From Gavia stellata (Eukaryota; Chordata; Aves; Gaviiformes; Gaviidae), in NCBI RefSeq assembly GCF_030936135.1, contig NC_082604.1:4285001-4349000 (forward strand): a DNA stretch of 64,000 bases, read 5' to 3'. The notes beneath the pieces are model-generated. The model saw only the letters and a program-made list of their open reading frames with translations. It did not search any database and was not told the DNA's origin. Positions 1 to 14,500 of the stretch are shown here, piece after piece (within the stretch, counting starts at the first letter, position 1; every line of letters begins with the position of its first letter). A program made the translations under genes and the position numbers.

Positions 1-3000
1 CCTGATAATTGAAAAATGTTTCCATTTTTTAAACAGCAAAACAAAGCTAAGATAGAAATGCTAAACATAAAAGAGGGAGTAGCGCATAGTTTGATTCTTT
101 TTAAGATGTTCTTCATAACTACAAGGAGCAGGTTGCGCTTTAAATATCAGGTTGTTGGCACAGGGCAGGGATTAACCTTCTTCACAGGCTTTGCAAACCC
201 AGAGATCACACACTCCTTTCCGCTGCTAACTGAAAGTGTGTCAGGCCAGCTACAAAACAAACTATGACACCTGGCTGTTCGCTACACAAACAACGCCAAT
301 GTACAAGGGGAAAAACCAAACTAGAGCCATTACAACTATTCTCCATTCAAGACAAATAAGTCCACACTAAAATAGCATCTTTCCTTAAGTGAGGCAGGAA
401 GTAGCATCTTTTATTAGACCAACTCGTGTAGCTGGAAAAAGAGACCAGCTTTCAAATAAACAAACCTTCATCGCGTGGCTGAAAGGCTCATTTGTGTGAA
501 AGCTGCCCAATACCAAGTGGTCTAATAAGACACCATGTCTACCGCCAAATACTGCCACATCCATAACACCACTGTAACAACACAGTTACTACAACATTAA
601 GCTCATCTGAAACAAGAAAAAGGTATCAAAACTTTCTCACACAGGAAGTATGTCAAGTACCCCTAACACTACCTCAGATTCTCCTACAACTCATCAGAAC
701 GTAGCTAACTGTCGTACAGAAAGTTTCAGGTTTTAAATCTCAATGGTAAAATTTAGAAGGATAGTAGTGTTTTTGTATCAAAAAAAGAGAAAGCAGCTTT
801 TTCAAATGAGCAAAACAAGCTGGCATTAAACATGCAAGTCCATCAATGAAGTCTTTCTAATGTAGTTTTAAAGCTTATGCATTACTCAGAAAAAAAAACT
901 AGAGAAAATTTCCAGTACTAATCTCTCTTGAGTCTAAAGATATACACTCCTATACCAACCAGTGCTTTAAACCAGAGGGAAAAAGATATTTTTTTCAGGC
1001 CCACACATCTGTACTCACTTATTGGCAATGCAAAAACAAATTTCAAGACCAAGAATGCAGACAAAAGTATACACTGGGGCTTCCAAAAACCTTTGATCAG
1101 ATGTATTTGCAAGAAAACATTACATAAAAATGCCTTTTTAGAGGAACACTCCAAAGCAACAAGTTAATTCATCATTTATTCTCATCTTTCAGAAAACAGA
1201 ATCTCCCAAAAAATTATTTTCAATTACAAACATAGGTAAGTACAGCATTAGCTATGATATGGACCAATTTACATTGGACATACCCAAAACTATCACAAGC
1301 AGTGTCTAGCTTAGAATAGCATAAACAACACTCACTTAACATGCAATCAACATCAGCAAAAACTACTGTTTAAAAGGTGACCAAAGGCATAAACATGTTA
1401 AACCTCTTCATGCCTACAGACTCTTCCAAGTTCATGATTATGACAAGACAATATGTGACATCACAACTACGACAACAAGACAAGCGAAATGGCCCATGGT
1501 TAGGAAAATGAAGGGTTTATGTTCTAAGCCGCTTCTCCAACTTTTGAGAAAAAGCCTCCTACTTACTGTTACAAACTTTGCAAAAAGAATTTTGTTACCC
1601 AGCTGCTCATGATAATTTTCTTCTAATAACGCCTCAAATATCATGTTTTTATCCCCATAATATTCTTATGCCCAAATCCCATTTGCGTTCGTCATATATA
1701 TATGAAAAGATATCAAAAAAGAGTGTGTGCACAACATACAGATGTGTGTATATACACACTGAGTGATGTTTCCAAAGAAAGAAGCTTGAGAAATGAAGGG
1801 TTTTTCTGGTGCAGATTCAGTTATCAGGTGAAACTGGAGCATTTATTTCCAAAGACCTCTACTCCAGTTAGACAAATATACCCATTTAACATTTAAGTTA
1901 TCAGTATCTACTTCGTCTTTTGTTGGGAGAAACCAATGCCTCAACAGGCTCTCCTTTAGATTTTTTGCATCGGCTAAAAAAGTGTCTGAATTCAGTGTAT
2001 GTATAGCTAAGCTCCTGCTGTATTGGGAGCGTGAGTAGAAACATGCAAACAAATATTAGAGGGCAATATGTAATCCAGAGTAGTAACATCCAAATTCCTA
2101 TTTTAAGCAAAGAACGAAACTTTGTTTTTATTTTAGAATCCATCAACAAGGGTTTAAATGGAAGACTCCATTTCATCCTTAATGCACAGAATTAGAAGCA
2201 ACAGCAGGATTTTTTCCAACATCAAGAACAGGTCAGCTCTTATTTTGTTTCTGGATAGTAATGTTAATTGCTATTCTCTTCTAGTTCATTATACTTTTAT
2301 CGCTATTTGAACTGTGAATTGAATTTCTATATGCCATTCTTTCACATATCCTTATTGTTTGCAACAGAAACACAACTTTTCAGAGAGTTGACTGTCAGTT
2401 TTCCCCTTTCTGTCCCCACAAATACTCCTTCAAAGCTGACTAGCTTTCATACATTTGGGGGGTAAATGTATTTGGGGATATACAGAGAATATATGATGAA
2501 TTCACTGAGCAAAGATAAGGCCACCCAGAAACACTGGAAGATAAGTAACTGGGCCTACCTTCCAGCTAAGATGACAAAAGAAAGCCTGGGAAATGCAATC
2601 AAATTGGGGAATAAATGAAGGCACATCTGACATGAAACTGAAGGCAGGCATAGGACGAGATGGACAAAAAACCCAAAGACGAGTTAGAAGAAACACAGTA
2701 AAAGTGGGAGAAACTACAGAAGCAAAACCAGTAACTGAGGAGCAAAGTCAGTCAAGAAAGAGAAAGTGAATGAGAAACCTGACAGACACAGGTTAAAAAA
2801 AAGAGAAGAAGAATTTAGTTGAGAGAGAATTGGGCAGAAGAAACTGCAGAACAGAACTCAAGGAGCTTGTGATAGGACCCAAGATGTCCATCGCTGTTCC
2901 TTAACTGTCAACACATACACTTGGAACAGAGCAAGCCTTTCATTCGTTCCTAATAGTGCCATAAGGTTGGCAGGTTTACTAATGCTATTGAGTCATCAGA

Positions 3001-6000
3001 GGGACATGGCTGTAGAACAGGGTTAAAAAATGAAAAAAGCCGAGGATGACCCAGGGCAGCATGGTATCACAAGACAGATGGATTTGTGGTTTGTTTGCTT
3101 TTTAAAACAAGAGAAAAGTCACATACAGTATTAGCCCATTACAGAAAATGGTTACCACTTAGTTTGTGTGCTCAAATAAGGTTACAAAGACAACACCAGC
3201 ATTTCACTTAGTAACATGGTTACTTTATCATCTCACTTGGGTATGGCTGTTTCTTTAATATCAGAATGAAATCTCGCAATAAGTTTTGAAAATTGACATT
3301 GGAGATTTGGACTTTGCTGCCCAAAATCATGCAACCAAAGCAATTCACACACAACTTCACTAAATCAAAATAAAACAAATTAGATTAATCAAACCAAAAT
3401 AAAACCCACCAAAGCATCCTTCTACACTGGTTTAATCAGATAAAGTTTGAAGAGAAAGGGAGTCATGGCTTATATTAAATCTGTCACTTCTTACAGATAC
3501 TTCAATACTAAAAGAAAAAACTGGTTTATGTATCATCCTGACAAATTTATATGGTTTACCCAAAAACTAAAGATCAACTTTAATGAAGTGCAGTAACTGG
3601 TAACTAAAATGTGCTTGCCTATTTAATAGTTATTTTCCACTGATGTGAATACAACTTGGGTGCAGTACAGTGAGTAATATAACCTGAATATGTCAAAAGA
3701 AAAATATATTTCCAAATGGTAGAACAGAAGGCTATTCTCCCAGGGAGTGCAAGCAGCCAGTTACTTTGCAAACCCTGTGCTGCCCACGACACCGGAACAT
3801 GCTGCAGCTTAAAAGACATTCCCCTGAATTGGCTAAACCAGCAAAGGAAAACAGGTGCTAAAAGTTTCTGGAGTCTATCTCTGTATTACTACTTTAAATG
3901 CATATTAGACAGTTAAACAAAGTACATGTAGGCTTTAAAGCAAGCACTTTTACAGTGTATTAGAAACAATAAATAGTAAATATTTGCATTGCAATAACAC
4001 ATAGGAGTCCAAAACATGGTTCAGGACATTCAGTGAAAAAAACACTATTAAGAGTAGAACCACCTCAGCTTTCTGAGGCAGAAGTACAAGATAAGAACAC
4101 CAAAATGCAAAGTCAGCATAACAAGTTTATTGTTCAATACATCAGTAGTAAACGCCATCTTTCTTTGATTAGACAAGCACCTTTATATCTACAAGGTATT
4201 GATACTGCTTAATCTCCTTTTAGTAATGTTTCTCTAAATTCAAAAATCCTATTGTAAACAGTCACGCCTGAAAAAATGTGCCTCTGTGTTTTTTAATTTG
4301 TATATTAAGAAATCTGTAAGCACATCTGAATAAACACACCTGTTCTGAAAAAAAAATCAGACCAAATACAATTTAAAGTTATTCCTTTCCCTCTTTTACA
4401 GAGTATCAACACTGAGTTCTAAAAAATTCTCCTTTCTTTTGTCCTTTGGAGGAATGTGCATCTCTGCTCTGGAGACAAGCAGTGGATCCTTCCATGGCTT
4501 CCCCTTCCTGAAACATTCCCACTATTTTCAGGAAAGCTCCTTGGTCTCATCATCCAGTCCTTCTCCTTACCTGGGAATCGTACCTCTTCCCAGTGTGAAA
4601 GAAGTATTTGGAAGGATATATTCCAGACATAAGTGTTCTATTTTTGTCATCTTCAGCAATTTCTTCATGTTTTAGTAAAGAAGAAAAGAAATAAACATGC
4701 ATGTACACACATCATTTCTCTATTACACAGGAATAGAGTCAGCCATCCTGGTTAAGGCCTGAAAAGAGGGGGAGACTTAAGACTCAAGCATTTATTGAAA
4801 GCATAAAATTACCAGGTAGTGGGTTACACAGAAAAAAGATTCTTCATTTTTGCAAACTGTGTATTCTTAAGTAAATGCTCTTCCTAATATTGTAAGCTAA
4901 ATTAGGCAATCCCAAAATAAGTCCTCTTTTAAACAGCAAATGAACCTGAGCAAAAGATTAGTTTTGAATCATGTGTTTCTGCATCTCCACCACTTCATTC
5001 ACTGAAGCGGATATGCTTATCATCTACAAGTATTAGAAACTCACATTACTAAAACCACTGCAAAAACAGCACTAGCAGCAGCAAGCTTTCGGCACGTTTT
5101 TCTGAAGATACACTTGAAATCTGCTGAAACTAATTTGCACGTCTGCCAATGAATTAAATTCTCACAGCACATGTGACTTTGCTTCTGCTCTATGCAGATG
5201 ACATAATTTTTCTAAAGATCAGTCATAAGTTTCCTTCACAGTACATTAGATAATTCCCCTCTGAAAACACAGAAAAATTATCAGCATCATTTTTTTCTTT
5301 TTCATTTGCAAATCTAGTGAAGAATATATTCATTTAACCAATTCCTTGAATTGCTTTGTGTTTCAATTTCCTATTGTATTGGAAAAACATTTAATCAGAA
5401 TTACATAACAAGATCACCTAAAGTCTGAAAATTATACATTTCTGTGAGGCACTCAGGAATCTCAAATAATTTAACAAATACTTTTTTTTTAATGTCCTTT
5501 TTTAGGTCATAGATTTTGGACACATAAAGCTGCTTCATCAAGAGTGTTACATCTCAACAAATTTAGTCCAGAAAGAATGCTATGGATCTTAGAGTTACAG
5601 TTTTATAACTAGATGATACCTTTCCCACTAATTATGAACGATAATGGCTGTATTAAGCAGGAATATAAAACTAGTTAAAAAAATGCATTCTCATCTTCAA
5701 AGCCACTCTGTGACCTGACTTTGAACTGCGTTAACAGAACGTCACTTTTTGTAAAAAGAGCATATACCCCAGTGATAAGGGAAGTTTGAATCAGTCAATG
5801 AGATGCAACGATGAAGTGCAAAGTTGCCCAACTTAGCCTGGTAGTTATGAAGGGATATATCTTTGTCAAAAGTAGACAAAAAAAACTTGTAACAATGGAA
5901 AAAATTGCATAAGGTTCTTGTCCTTCAAGTATTTAAAAAACTTATTCCCACTTTTGAATCACATAAGGCATGCCAATAGCATGTAGTTTTCTGCATTTTT

Positions 6001-6342
6001 ATATGCAGATTTCCAAAAATTTTCTAGAAGATGTGGAGGCATGACTATAGCAAGTTTAAACCTAAGAAAAATAATACCATTCCTACAATCTGAGAATAGA
6101 CTCCTTAATTATTCATAGGTGCTGCAGGTCCATAACACACCAAATCACAAAACTCAAGATGGAAATACTGACCTGTATTATACAAGACTGCTGTTAAGTA
6201 ACATTACTGCTCTCTGCAGCAAGCAGATTTCCCCAGGGCTCTACTGCTGTACTCCCAATATACATTAGCATCCATTCTCTATTTTATTCTCTTTGTGAAC
6301 AAAACCTCCCTAGAAATGGGTTTTAAATTCTGACCATGCAAA

Positions 6343-6355
6343 GGGGGGGGGGGGG
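6343..6355. repeat. Poly-G run (13 G)
   Basis: An uninterrupted run of 13 G in the putative WDR33 intron 1. Its length is likely polymorphic and prone to sequencing error. Confidence 0.9.
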
Positions 6356-8137
6356 AAGGATTTGGCAGCTTTCCCCATTCCAGTCATTCTATTTGCATTG
6401 AAAATGAAAAAAAAAAACCCAAAAACAAAGAACAACCAACTCCTACATCTTCATCAAAAAACCAGATACAGATACTTAAATTAATCATTGGCTAAGTAAA
6501 ATAAACTACTCTGCCAAAAAGGTTCAATGACCTCTTCTTATTTGGAAACACTTCAAAGATTTGTTTCATACACAGCCCTGAATCTACTACACTAGGATGA
6601 TCAGGGACCTAAAAATGCAGGTGGTTTTTTTTCCCCCTTTAATTTCCGTTCTGTAGTTTTCATTATGCCCAGTTTCACCATGAAGTTTAAACATTTGGAT
6701 TTTTAACACAACCCAAACACATACACACACGATATGGAGTCTGAAAGGATAGAACATGTACCATTTCTAACACATCTATCAAGAAAAGAATAATCTTTCA
6801 CTGTACAGTGAGCTACACCTGGCAAAAATGTGATTATTTTGATGCAGTTCAAAGGGTTTATTCTCTGCAGGAAGAGAAGCACTGCTGATACTTAATCGAC
6901 ATAAGCCCTACACCTTTGAAGTTTCACATACAAACACACTATGCCCAAGAACCTCTGAAATAGTAGGGAAAGCATACAGACAAAATCTGAAATAAAGAAA
7001 TCTAAAAGCCCAAGGGAGAATGGGCTATCAGCGAAAAAAATTCAGACAGTCTGAAAGTCTCAAGTTACAGAGTCTGGGGGACAATCTTCAACAGTTGAGT
7101 CTGCTCAGCTGCACAGAACTTACATGTACATTTAACACTTTCTTAAAATTCTGCATTTCTAGCTCTAAACACCTAATAATCAAACAAATCTCAAACATTC
7201 CTCATTTTATGTTCAAACTAAACCCTTGACTCATTCTAAAACAGACACGTTTACAGAAGACAGGTGCTTATGTACATTATAAAAAAGTCAAAATACTTTA
7301 GTTCACAGCACTCAAGAGACAGGTCCTGCTTTACCACTTTGGCCACAGCAGAGAAAACTGCTTTCACAAGTAAAACAGCCTAGAATGATTCCCTCTCCAC
7401 ACCTCACAAAAGCAACTTGTACAGCAAGTTTTTTGAAGTGTACTTCAAAACAAACACGGAAGCAACCAATTGCAGAAGAGGATGTTTGGCAGACTGCACC
7501 TAAACCTCAGCTAGAAGATGCAGGGGATTTCGTCTGCTGCCGTGATTTCAGTATTACTGATTTGATAGTTTTGCTTTAAGTTAAAGTTTACTTGCAATAT
7601 TTTAATAATTTTTTAATAATAAAACAATATTCTTCTTCCCTCTAAACTACCAATATATACCTTTATCTTTATTCCTGCTTAGCATTTGTCAAGACCTGCA
7701 TTTAGATTATAACCCAGACTGTCTTTTACTACTGTGAGTCACTATGGTAATAGCAATTCATCTTAACTGGCTGAAATATATCCAGCTTGGTTTTCATGCT
7801 GAAGTGATTACTGATGCTGCCTTACCTTGGAGCTACCATTTTGTCAGGAAACAAAACTTTAGGACTAACTTTTAAATCACATAACACAGCATGACAAATA
7901 CTAAAAAAAAAACCCAAACAAAAAACAACACACAACAAAGGAAAAGCAGTTTAAAGGCAAAAAAAGGCATCTCATCCTTGCTAATCCTAAATACCAAGAT
8001 ATTCTTCAGGTGGTTATTACATCAGGACCTGCTGAACTAACACTAATCTTGGTTAAAAAAAAAAAAAATCACAGCTGAATCTGCTTGGGATACTCCTCCT
8101 AGTTTCACCCAACATGCAGTTCACCTTATAAATAAGA

Positions 8138-8405
8138 ACATATTGCTGGTTCATATTCAACTTGGCATTTGTGGTAACTCTCAGGTCCCCTCCAGTGAGA
8201 CTGCTATTCAGTCATTTCACAGCTTGTACAAACCCATGAGACTATGCCAGCACATGGAGAACTATGCACGTCTCCTTGTCAATCTTCAGAAGGTTTCTGC
8301 TGACCCATTCCTCAAGCGTATCTAGGTCCCTCTCGACTCAAGTGCTACAAGATACACCCCAAACCACCAGACTATCATCATCTTTCCTCCTCAGCTCACT
8401 TATGA
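8138..8405 (-). mobile_element. Old CR1 LINE fragment (antisense of ORF2 3' part)
   Basis: Read on the plus strand, the segment follows the antisense of the avian CR1 ORF2 region block by block. It has the equivalents of GCTGGTTCATATTCAACTTG, then CTCAGGTCCCC, then a CATGAGAC-like block, then CCCATTCCTCAAGCGTATC and AGGTCCCTCTCGA, with a degraded TATCATCATC block at the end. CR1 elements are the main LINEs of birds and are usually 5' truncated. This copy lacks the 3' octamer tail and is heavily diverged, so it is an old internal fragment. The element reads on the minus strand. Identification is from remembered CR1 consensus, and both edges are approximate. Confidence 0.72.
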
Positions 8406-8565
8406 TTGAACTGGAACTTTACCGGACTCTAGGGACAAATTATTATTTAGGTACCATACGGAAGAAATGTGGCCATTTTGCTTTCATTTGTCTATATGTG
8501 GCTCCTGGCACGAGGCAACTCCTTAGAAGACTCAAGCCCTCATTTGTGTAAAGCACACAAACAGC

Positions 8566-8576
8566 GGGGGGGGGGG
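8566..8576. repeat. Poly-G run (11 G)
   Basis: A run of 11 G immediately beyond the old CR1 fragment. Confidence 0.85.
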
Positions 8577-11500
8577 ACAACGGACACAGGGGGAGTGGAA
8601 AAAGAAACCAGAGTGGCAAGAAATACTACAAAAAGGTCTTCAGAGAACTTTATGATCAGTGGAAGGGAAAAGGACTAGAACTACTATAGCAGTCTGCAGG
8701 ACAAAACTTAAGTAGGGCAACACAGCAACCAGCATCTTTGTTTCAGAAACAACCTACAGAGATTCTGATGATAAACAGAATAAAGTCCACACAATCTAAC
8801 AGTTTGATTCTCTTCACACCATGGAACAGAAACATACATTTTAATATCTTAAACAAAGTTGAGTATCTGAGTCCCTAAGAGTTGCAAATTCAATGCTGAC
8901 AAGAAGATATCAAAACCTTTTTAGTAAGGCTTGGGAATTAAGATCCACCTTTCATAACTTGTATCTACTGAATGCTTAACAAACATATCCAGAACTCTTG
9001 CAACTTCTACATAAAAGCAAATGTTGAAAGTATCAGAAGAGAAGAACTGAGAAAATCTCTACTTTGTGATCCAAAGAATGCTCTTTTCGTCTTCCTTAGC
9101 GTTACTCAGGCCACTCTTCTGCCAAAGCAATGCTGTTTGCCATACGAGTTTCTGAGTCAAATAAAGGTAGAAGAATATTGTCTTAGGTTTCCAGTGTCTT
9201 AGAAACTGAAGTCTGGAAGCAGGAGCAAAGGAAATAGTGCTATAATGTGTGATCATGTGAAAAAATGTGCCTTTATATGGTAAGCGAGAAGTGTAAGAAG
9301 GTAAAAAGCCCCCACAACTAAAAGCAATGTTTTTCAAAGATTCTTTTTCTGCTTCTCTCTCCAAAAAGAGATTTTATACTTCAGTAGAACACTTCAAGAC
9401 AAAATAACTCCTTTTTATTTAATTGCGTATTTTAATGGTAAAAACCATTCACCACCCATGTCTACACCCTGGCTAACCTGCATCCAGAAGCGGAGGCTTT
9501 CTGTGACAGAGCCCCCATCTTCTGGACACGTCAAGGTCATTTACATACTTCATGTATTCAATATAAGAAAAGAAGATACTAAACACTTTCACAGCCACAC
9601 TGCAGAATAAATGCCCTGTAACATACTACCCCACAGTACCTTTCTAGCAATATCCAACAAGATGTTTTTCTCCTCAAGGGTTTTTGATTCTATTTTGATA
9701 AAAAGATGTAGCAGATGCCCAAAGAAAGATTTATCCAAGCCAGAGATTTGTTTGTTACCCCCCCAAACCAAAACTCAAGGTTTTTGAGCAGTTAAATTAG
9801 CTGCTATGTTTATAGCAAAAGATGCAAATTAATTCCTACAGCTGCTATGCGCAGACATAGCTAATATAGAGACACCCTAAGCAAGAGTAGTGGAATTGGG
9901 AGAGAACAATTCAAAATTTATCAAATCACACAATGCTGATAAACAAGACTTATGGACCCTGCTAGGGAAATTCAAACCATACTTACAGTAACAATGCTCC
10001 CCATTATTGATTTACTGGTGAATCAAAGAAGTTTCAAGAAAACATAAATCCCATCAACCAAACAAACACCCCCTAAATTATGGAAACAGTGAAAGAAAAT
10101 GGCACTTCTAAGTTACTTTGACCAAGTAAAGTTCTGACTGCAGATTATTTATGTGGATAAAGACAGAATTCATAAGTGTAGCTTCTCAATATCTGCTCCA
10201 GTTATGATTTAAAAGTCTAGTGTATATGCAAACTACTCTTTTGCCACAGTTTGGTGTGGAAGATCAATGCATAATCCCTGTTTGCTACTGATTAGCCTAG
10301 AAACTGTTTAATACAATGAGGAACAAACTTACAATAAGAAAAAATAAACTGGTAACTATTGTAATTTTAAACTCTCAGTGTTTAAAAGTCTACATAGTAT
10401 CACTCAAGCAGTTCCAAAAGCTTTGTCAGAAACATGCCTATTTTAAAACAGTCAACGTAGAGATTCTTCTATATAAAAGAACCTTCAATACTAGAACACT
10501 TTCTAAATTGATGGCTGATCCATATACCACTTGCTCACACAACTGAAAATTAATTAGAAATACACTTGCTTTTAACTGGAATCACACAGACAACTCTTCC
10601 AGGAACGTAAGTTTTATGGTCTTCCCTTGTGCATTACGAGGCATGCAAATGCCTGTATATGATTATGAATATATATATACACACATTGCTCAATGATCAC
10701 ATTTAAGCTTCTTTAGTAAATCGCCTTCACATTGACCATTTACTACTGTTCAATAAAAGCATGTATTCATCTTCTCTACCACTACATTTTTCAGTAGAGG
10801 AAATTCAAGTTGACATACATCAATCCCACGCAAAGCCTTTCAAAGAGCAAGGATCTAGCATAAGATTTTCACCAACTACAGGAAGAATCAAGCTCCCCAT
10901 GGGAATGACAGTTCAGTAGAAACACATGTCACCAGGGAGCTTCAGTTTTAAAAACTAGAGTTCTCCAAAGGTCTAAAATCCCTTGGCATTCCTTTCCTAC
11001 TTCATATGGCCTGCCTTGAGAATATCAGCAAGCTTTCCTGGCAAAAGCAGCACTTCAGTCAACAGTTCTAGGTCAGTATTTTCATCTTACTGTACAGAAA
11101 GCTTGGCAGCTGTGGTTTATTACATTAGTCAAGAGCCTACAAAAGATACTATTAGAAATACTTAGTTTGTTTATTTATTGGGCTTAAATTTGCTGAGGAG
11201 ACAAAAATATTTGCATCCACCAGTAGAAAAAGATTGCAAAACATCGTTTGATGACTGACTCAATTACGAATTTAACTCCAAACTGCATAATTTAGGAACA
11301 GTGCAAACATCACAGAATGAACATACTATATTAACACTTACTCAGCCTGCAGTCCTCCTACTTGCAAATTTGGGCAATCTATATTTTTTCTTGTGATATA
11401 ATCACAAAATTTCACTAGTCTCTGCAAAGAAGTGTACCGGTTTGCTTAATAAACATGCCCCAATAGGAAGAAAGGCATTTTCAAAGTTAACTGGTGATTT

Positions 11501-14500
11501 TTACTGGGGTTGGGGGAAGGAGGACGACGGTAGGAAGCACGACTGCTCATCATGATCACACAATTTAACTGCAGCAATAGGTACTGAGTGAACTCCAGCA
11601 TTGTTGGAAGAGTCTAGAGGATTGCTGAAATCAAGTTCCATAGCGACCCGAACCCAACCTAAAACTGCTGACACCAAAAAAAGCAGTCCTGCTTTGACCC
11701 TAATTGTGTGTTCCTGTCCTACATGAACCCTCCTTTAAGCCAACATGAACATCTGATGACCACACTGGCCATCCACCTAAAAAACTGCTCTGTGTTAACA
11801 GACCCTTTTTGTTAAGGTTAGTCAAAACCTAGAACAGCTTCTCAGCCAGCTGACTACAGAGTTCCAGGAATGCCTCTACTGACACAGGAGAAAAAAACAA
11901 TTGACCAGAAGCAGGGGAAGTTACCACTTCGGTCTGCAATGCCTGCAGATGACCGCAAATGTACGCTGGACAGGGTAGAGCTGCACCATTATGCCATCCT
12001 CAGGCTGTAAGTCAAGCACTGGCATCAGCTGGAGCTGTGGTACTACTTGTACAACTCAAAGTGCAGCTCCTGCCAGACCCAAATTTGTGGATGAATACTC
12101 ATACACCCATGCTAAAATACAAATCACTGAGTTGCCAAAACTTCATAATGAACACGAGAACTACACCAAACCCAAAAATACTACAGACTCCTTGTCATCC
12201 AGCCTCTGGCCTCCCTTTAAAAAAAGGACACATTAACATATTCTTTTGTATCATGTTTCTTTTGGATTTGGGAAAATTATTTAAAGGAACCCTCAAATGC
12301 TTAAACCCAAGAAACACAGATTATTTTAAGTATCTGTGTGCTCATCTTGAAGGGTATAAAACACTAATATAAAGAACTGATCAGTGTCAACACATCTACA
12401 CTTTTAGTTGCAAAACTGCTTTTGGCCTATACTGCCACACTGTTCAACTCAGGGTTACTCACTTTTGGGTAGAGTTCCAGGTGAGTGACTAAAAGCAATC
12501 TAAATTCAGCTTCATGACCAACTACCTTAAATTAGAACCTGGTACTAAATAGAAATTATCTTAAACATTTAGGGATGTATTTTATAAAGAGCTGATATAT
12601 CTGCTGTATTAACTAAGAACAGAGCATACTTCCTCTCAACACGTGGTTACAGTCACTCAGTGCAGTGTAAGTCAATGCTATGGCAGACACAGATAGTTCC
12701 CATCACCTCTTCTTTCCCTACCGCCTCACCGGTTCCAGGACCAGTGCTTCTACGACACAGGCCAAAACACAAAACTGAGCCAGATTAAAAACAAACATAG
12801 TACTTCTGCTCACAGAAAGGGTCCCCCTGTACAGCTGCCTGCACCATTGTATGAACTCTGGTACCAAGATAAGACAGGCAACAGAATATTATGATTTTAA
12901 TTATTTAAAAGAACTAAAAATTCTAGGTTACATCAAGTTTATAACTCCACTGGTAACATTTTCAAAGCTTCAACAGTTAACTTTTTTTTTTTTTGAACCA
13001 GCACATTTCATTATAGTGAAGACCAATTAAATAACAGCAATGAGCTCATGAAAAGCATGTTGTTGTTCTTCGTATCAAAATTAACTCACTAATTAAAAGT
13101 AAATAGAAAGTAACAAGTGTTCAGATTTAACAAGTGTGTGGAGAAATACCCTGTTTAAAAGAAAAATTAAATTGAAGATAATCTTCTAACTCCTTTTTTG
13201 ATAGACAAAAATGTACCAGGGTTATTTGTTGCAGCATGTAAGTGCCCAGAGAGAAAGAGATGTTTTAATTTGTGTCTGAAGAATGTGAAAAATTGCTTAT
13301 ACTTTTTATATTCTATGTACAAGAACACTTCCATGTAATTGTTTGAAACAACACTTGTGTACAACACAAAAGTTTTATCAGGGTTAGTCAACAGTAAAGT
13401 TTAGTACTATAGAGCAAGTCTTTCTTCCTACAACTGAGAGAAATTGTGATAGAAGCAATGGCTCTTGAAACTGCTTAGAACAGAACCCTCAATTCCTGAT
13501 AAGACTTCAGTGCAACCTACTCAGTACAATTCATTATTATTACACTTGGTACATTTTTCAATCTTTAAAGTATATTTACATGGATTTTCAGCATTAAAGA
13601 TTATCCCATATTATGGAAGTTGGCACTCATTATTCCTGTTCAACATGGTATCTTAATGAACAGGGTTTGGTGATTTTTTTTTTTTCCCCCCCTCAAGTAA
13701 AAAGCAAGTACATAGCTTCCTAGATAAACTGGGTTCTGTTTATCACGGCCATTCTTCCTACACAGAACCATACTTCTTACATTTTATAATTTGGTGCAGC
13801 GGTAAAACAGAAACAATACCAGTTAGCTTAGTTTCAAAGCGTAAAATAATTTGGTCTCTAGTATCCCTCCACATTCAGAGGATGCCTTACAAATTTTAAC
13901 TGCGATCACTCTAAGTAAGTAACAAGGAACTGTACCAAAAAAGTATAATGGCTCAAGGGAAAGTTTCAAGTCAGTAGTAGATTTAAACTCGTATGTTCTG
14001 ACTTGTGCTTAAGCTATTACAAAGTACAGTTTTTATGTTTCTTTCCAGGTTAGTTTTTTGTTTGGCTTTCAGGTTTTTTTTTTCTTCTTTAAATCAAGTC
14101 CCATTTAGACAAGGGATAAGAAGCTTGAAATAAAACCTTTTAAAGTAAGCAAACAATGAAGGGCTGGAATACTGAGTCATTTTTCTAACTACAACCTCCA
14201 TAAAAACGCAGGCTTCTACTATGCTACAACACATTCAGGCCTTACCTTTTCCCACCATAAACTTTAATCTATATCACCACAAACCGAAGAAAAATTTTAA
14301 CCAGTAATTCACATCGCCATGCATGCACCGTTTTCATGCTAAATGTGTTATCAAAAGTAATATTGCACAACAGAAGAGAGACTAGCTTACTTTCTTTCCT
14401 GGTAAATATATACTTCATATCACATTTCACATTTCACAACAGAATGATTGGTACACCCAGCCTGAATGTGGAGAGCTGGTTGAACCAGAAATGACATTCT

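Noticed and set aside
8463-8484. ATG GCC ACA on the minus strand as a possible WDR33 exon 2 start (M-A-T)
   Set aside because: The codons that follow (FLPYG) do not match the WDR33 N-terminus.
11959-12372. 137-codon plus-strand frame in the WDR33 intron
   Set aside because: No domain, no splice context, and a frame length not unusual by chance over 17 kb.
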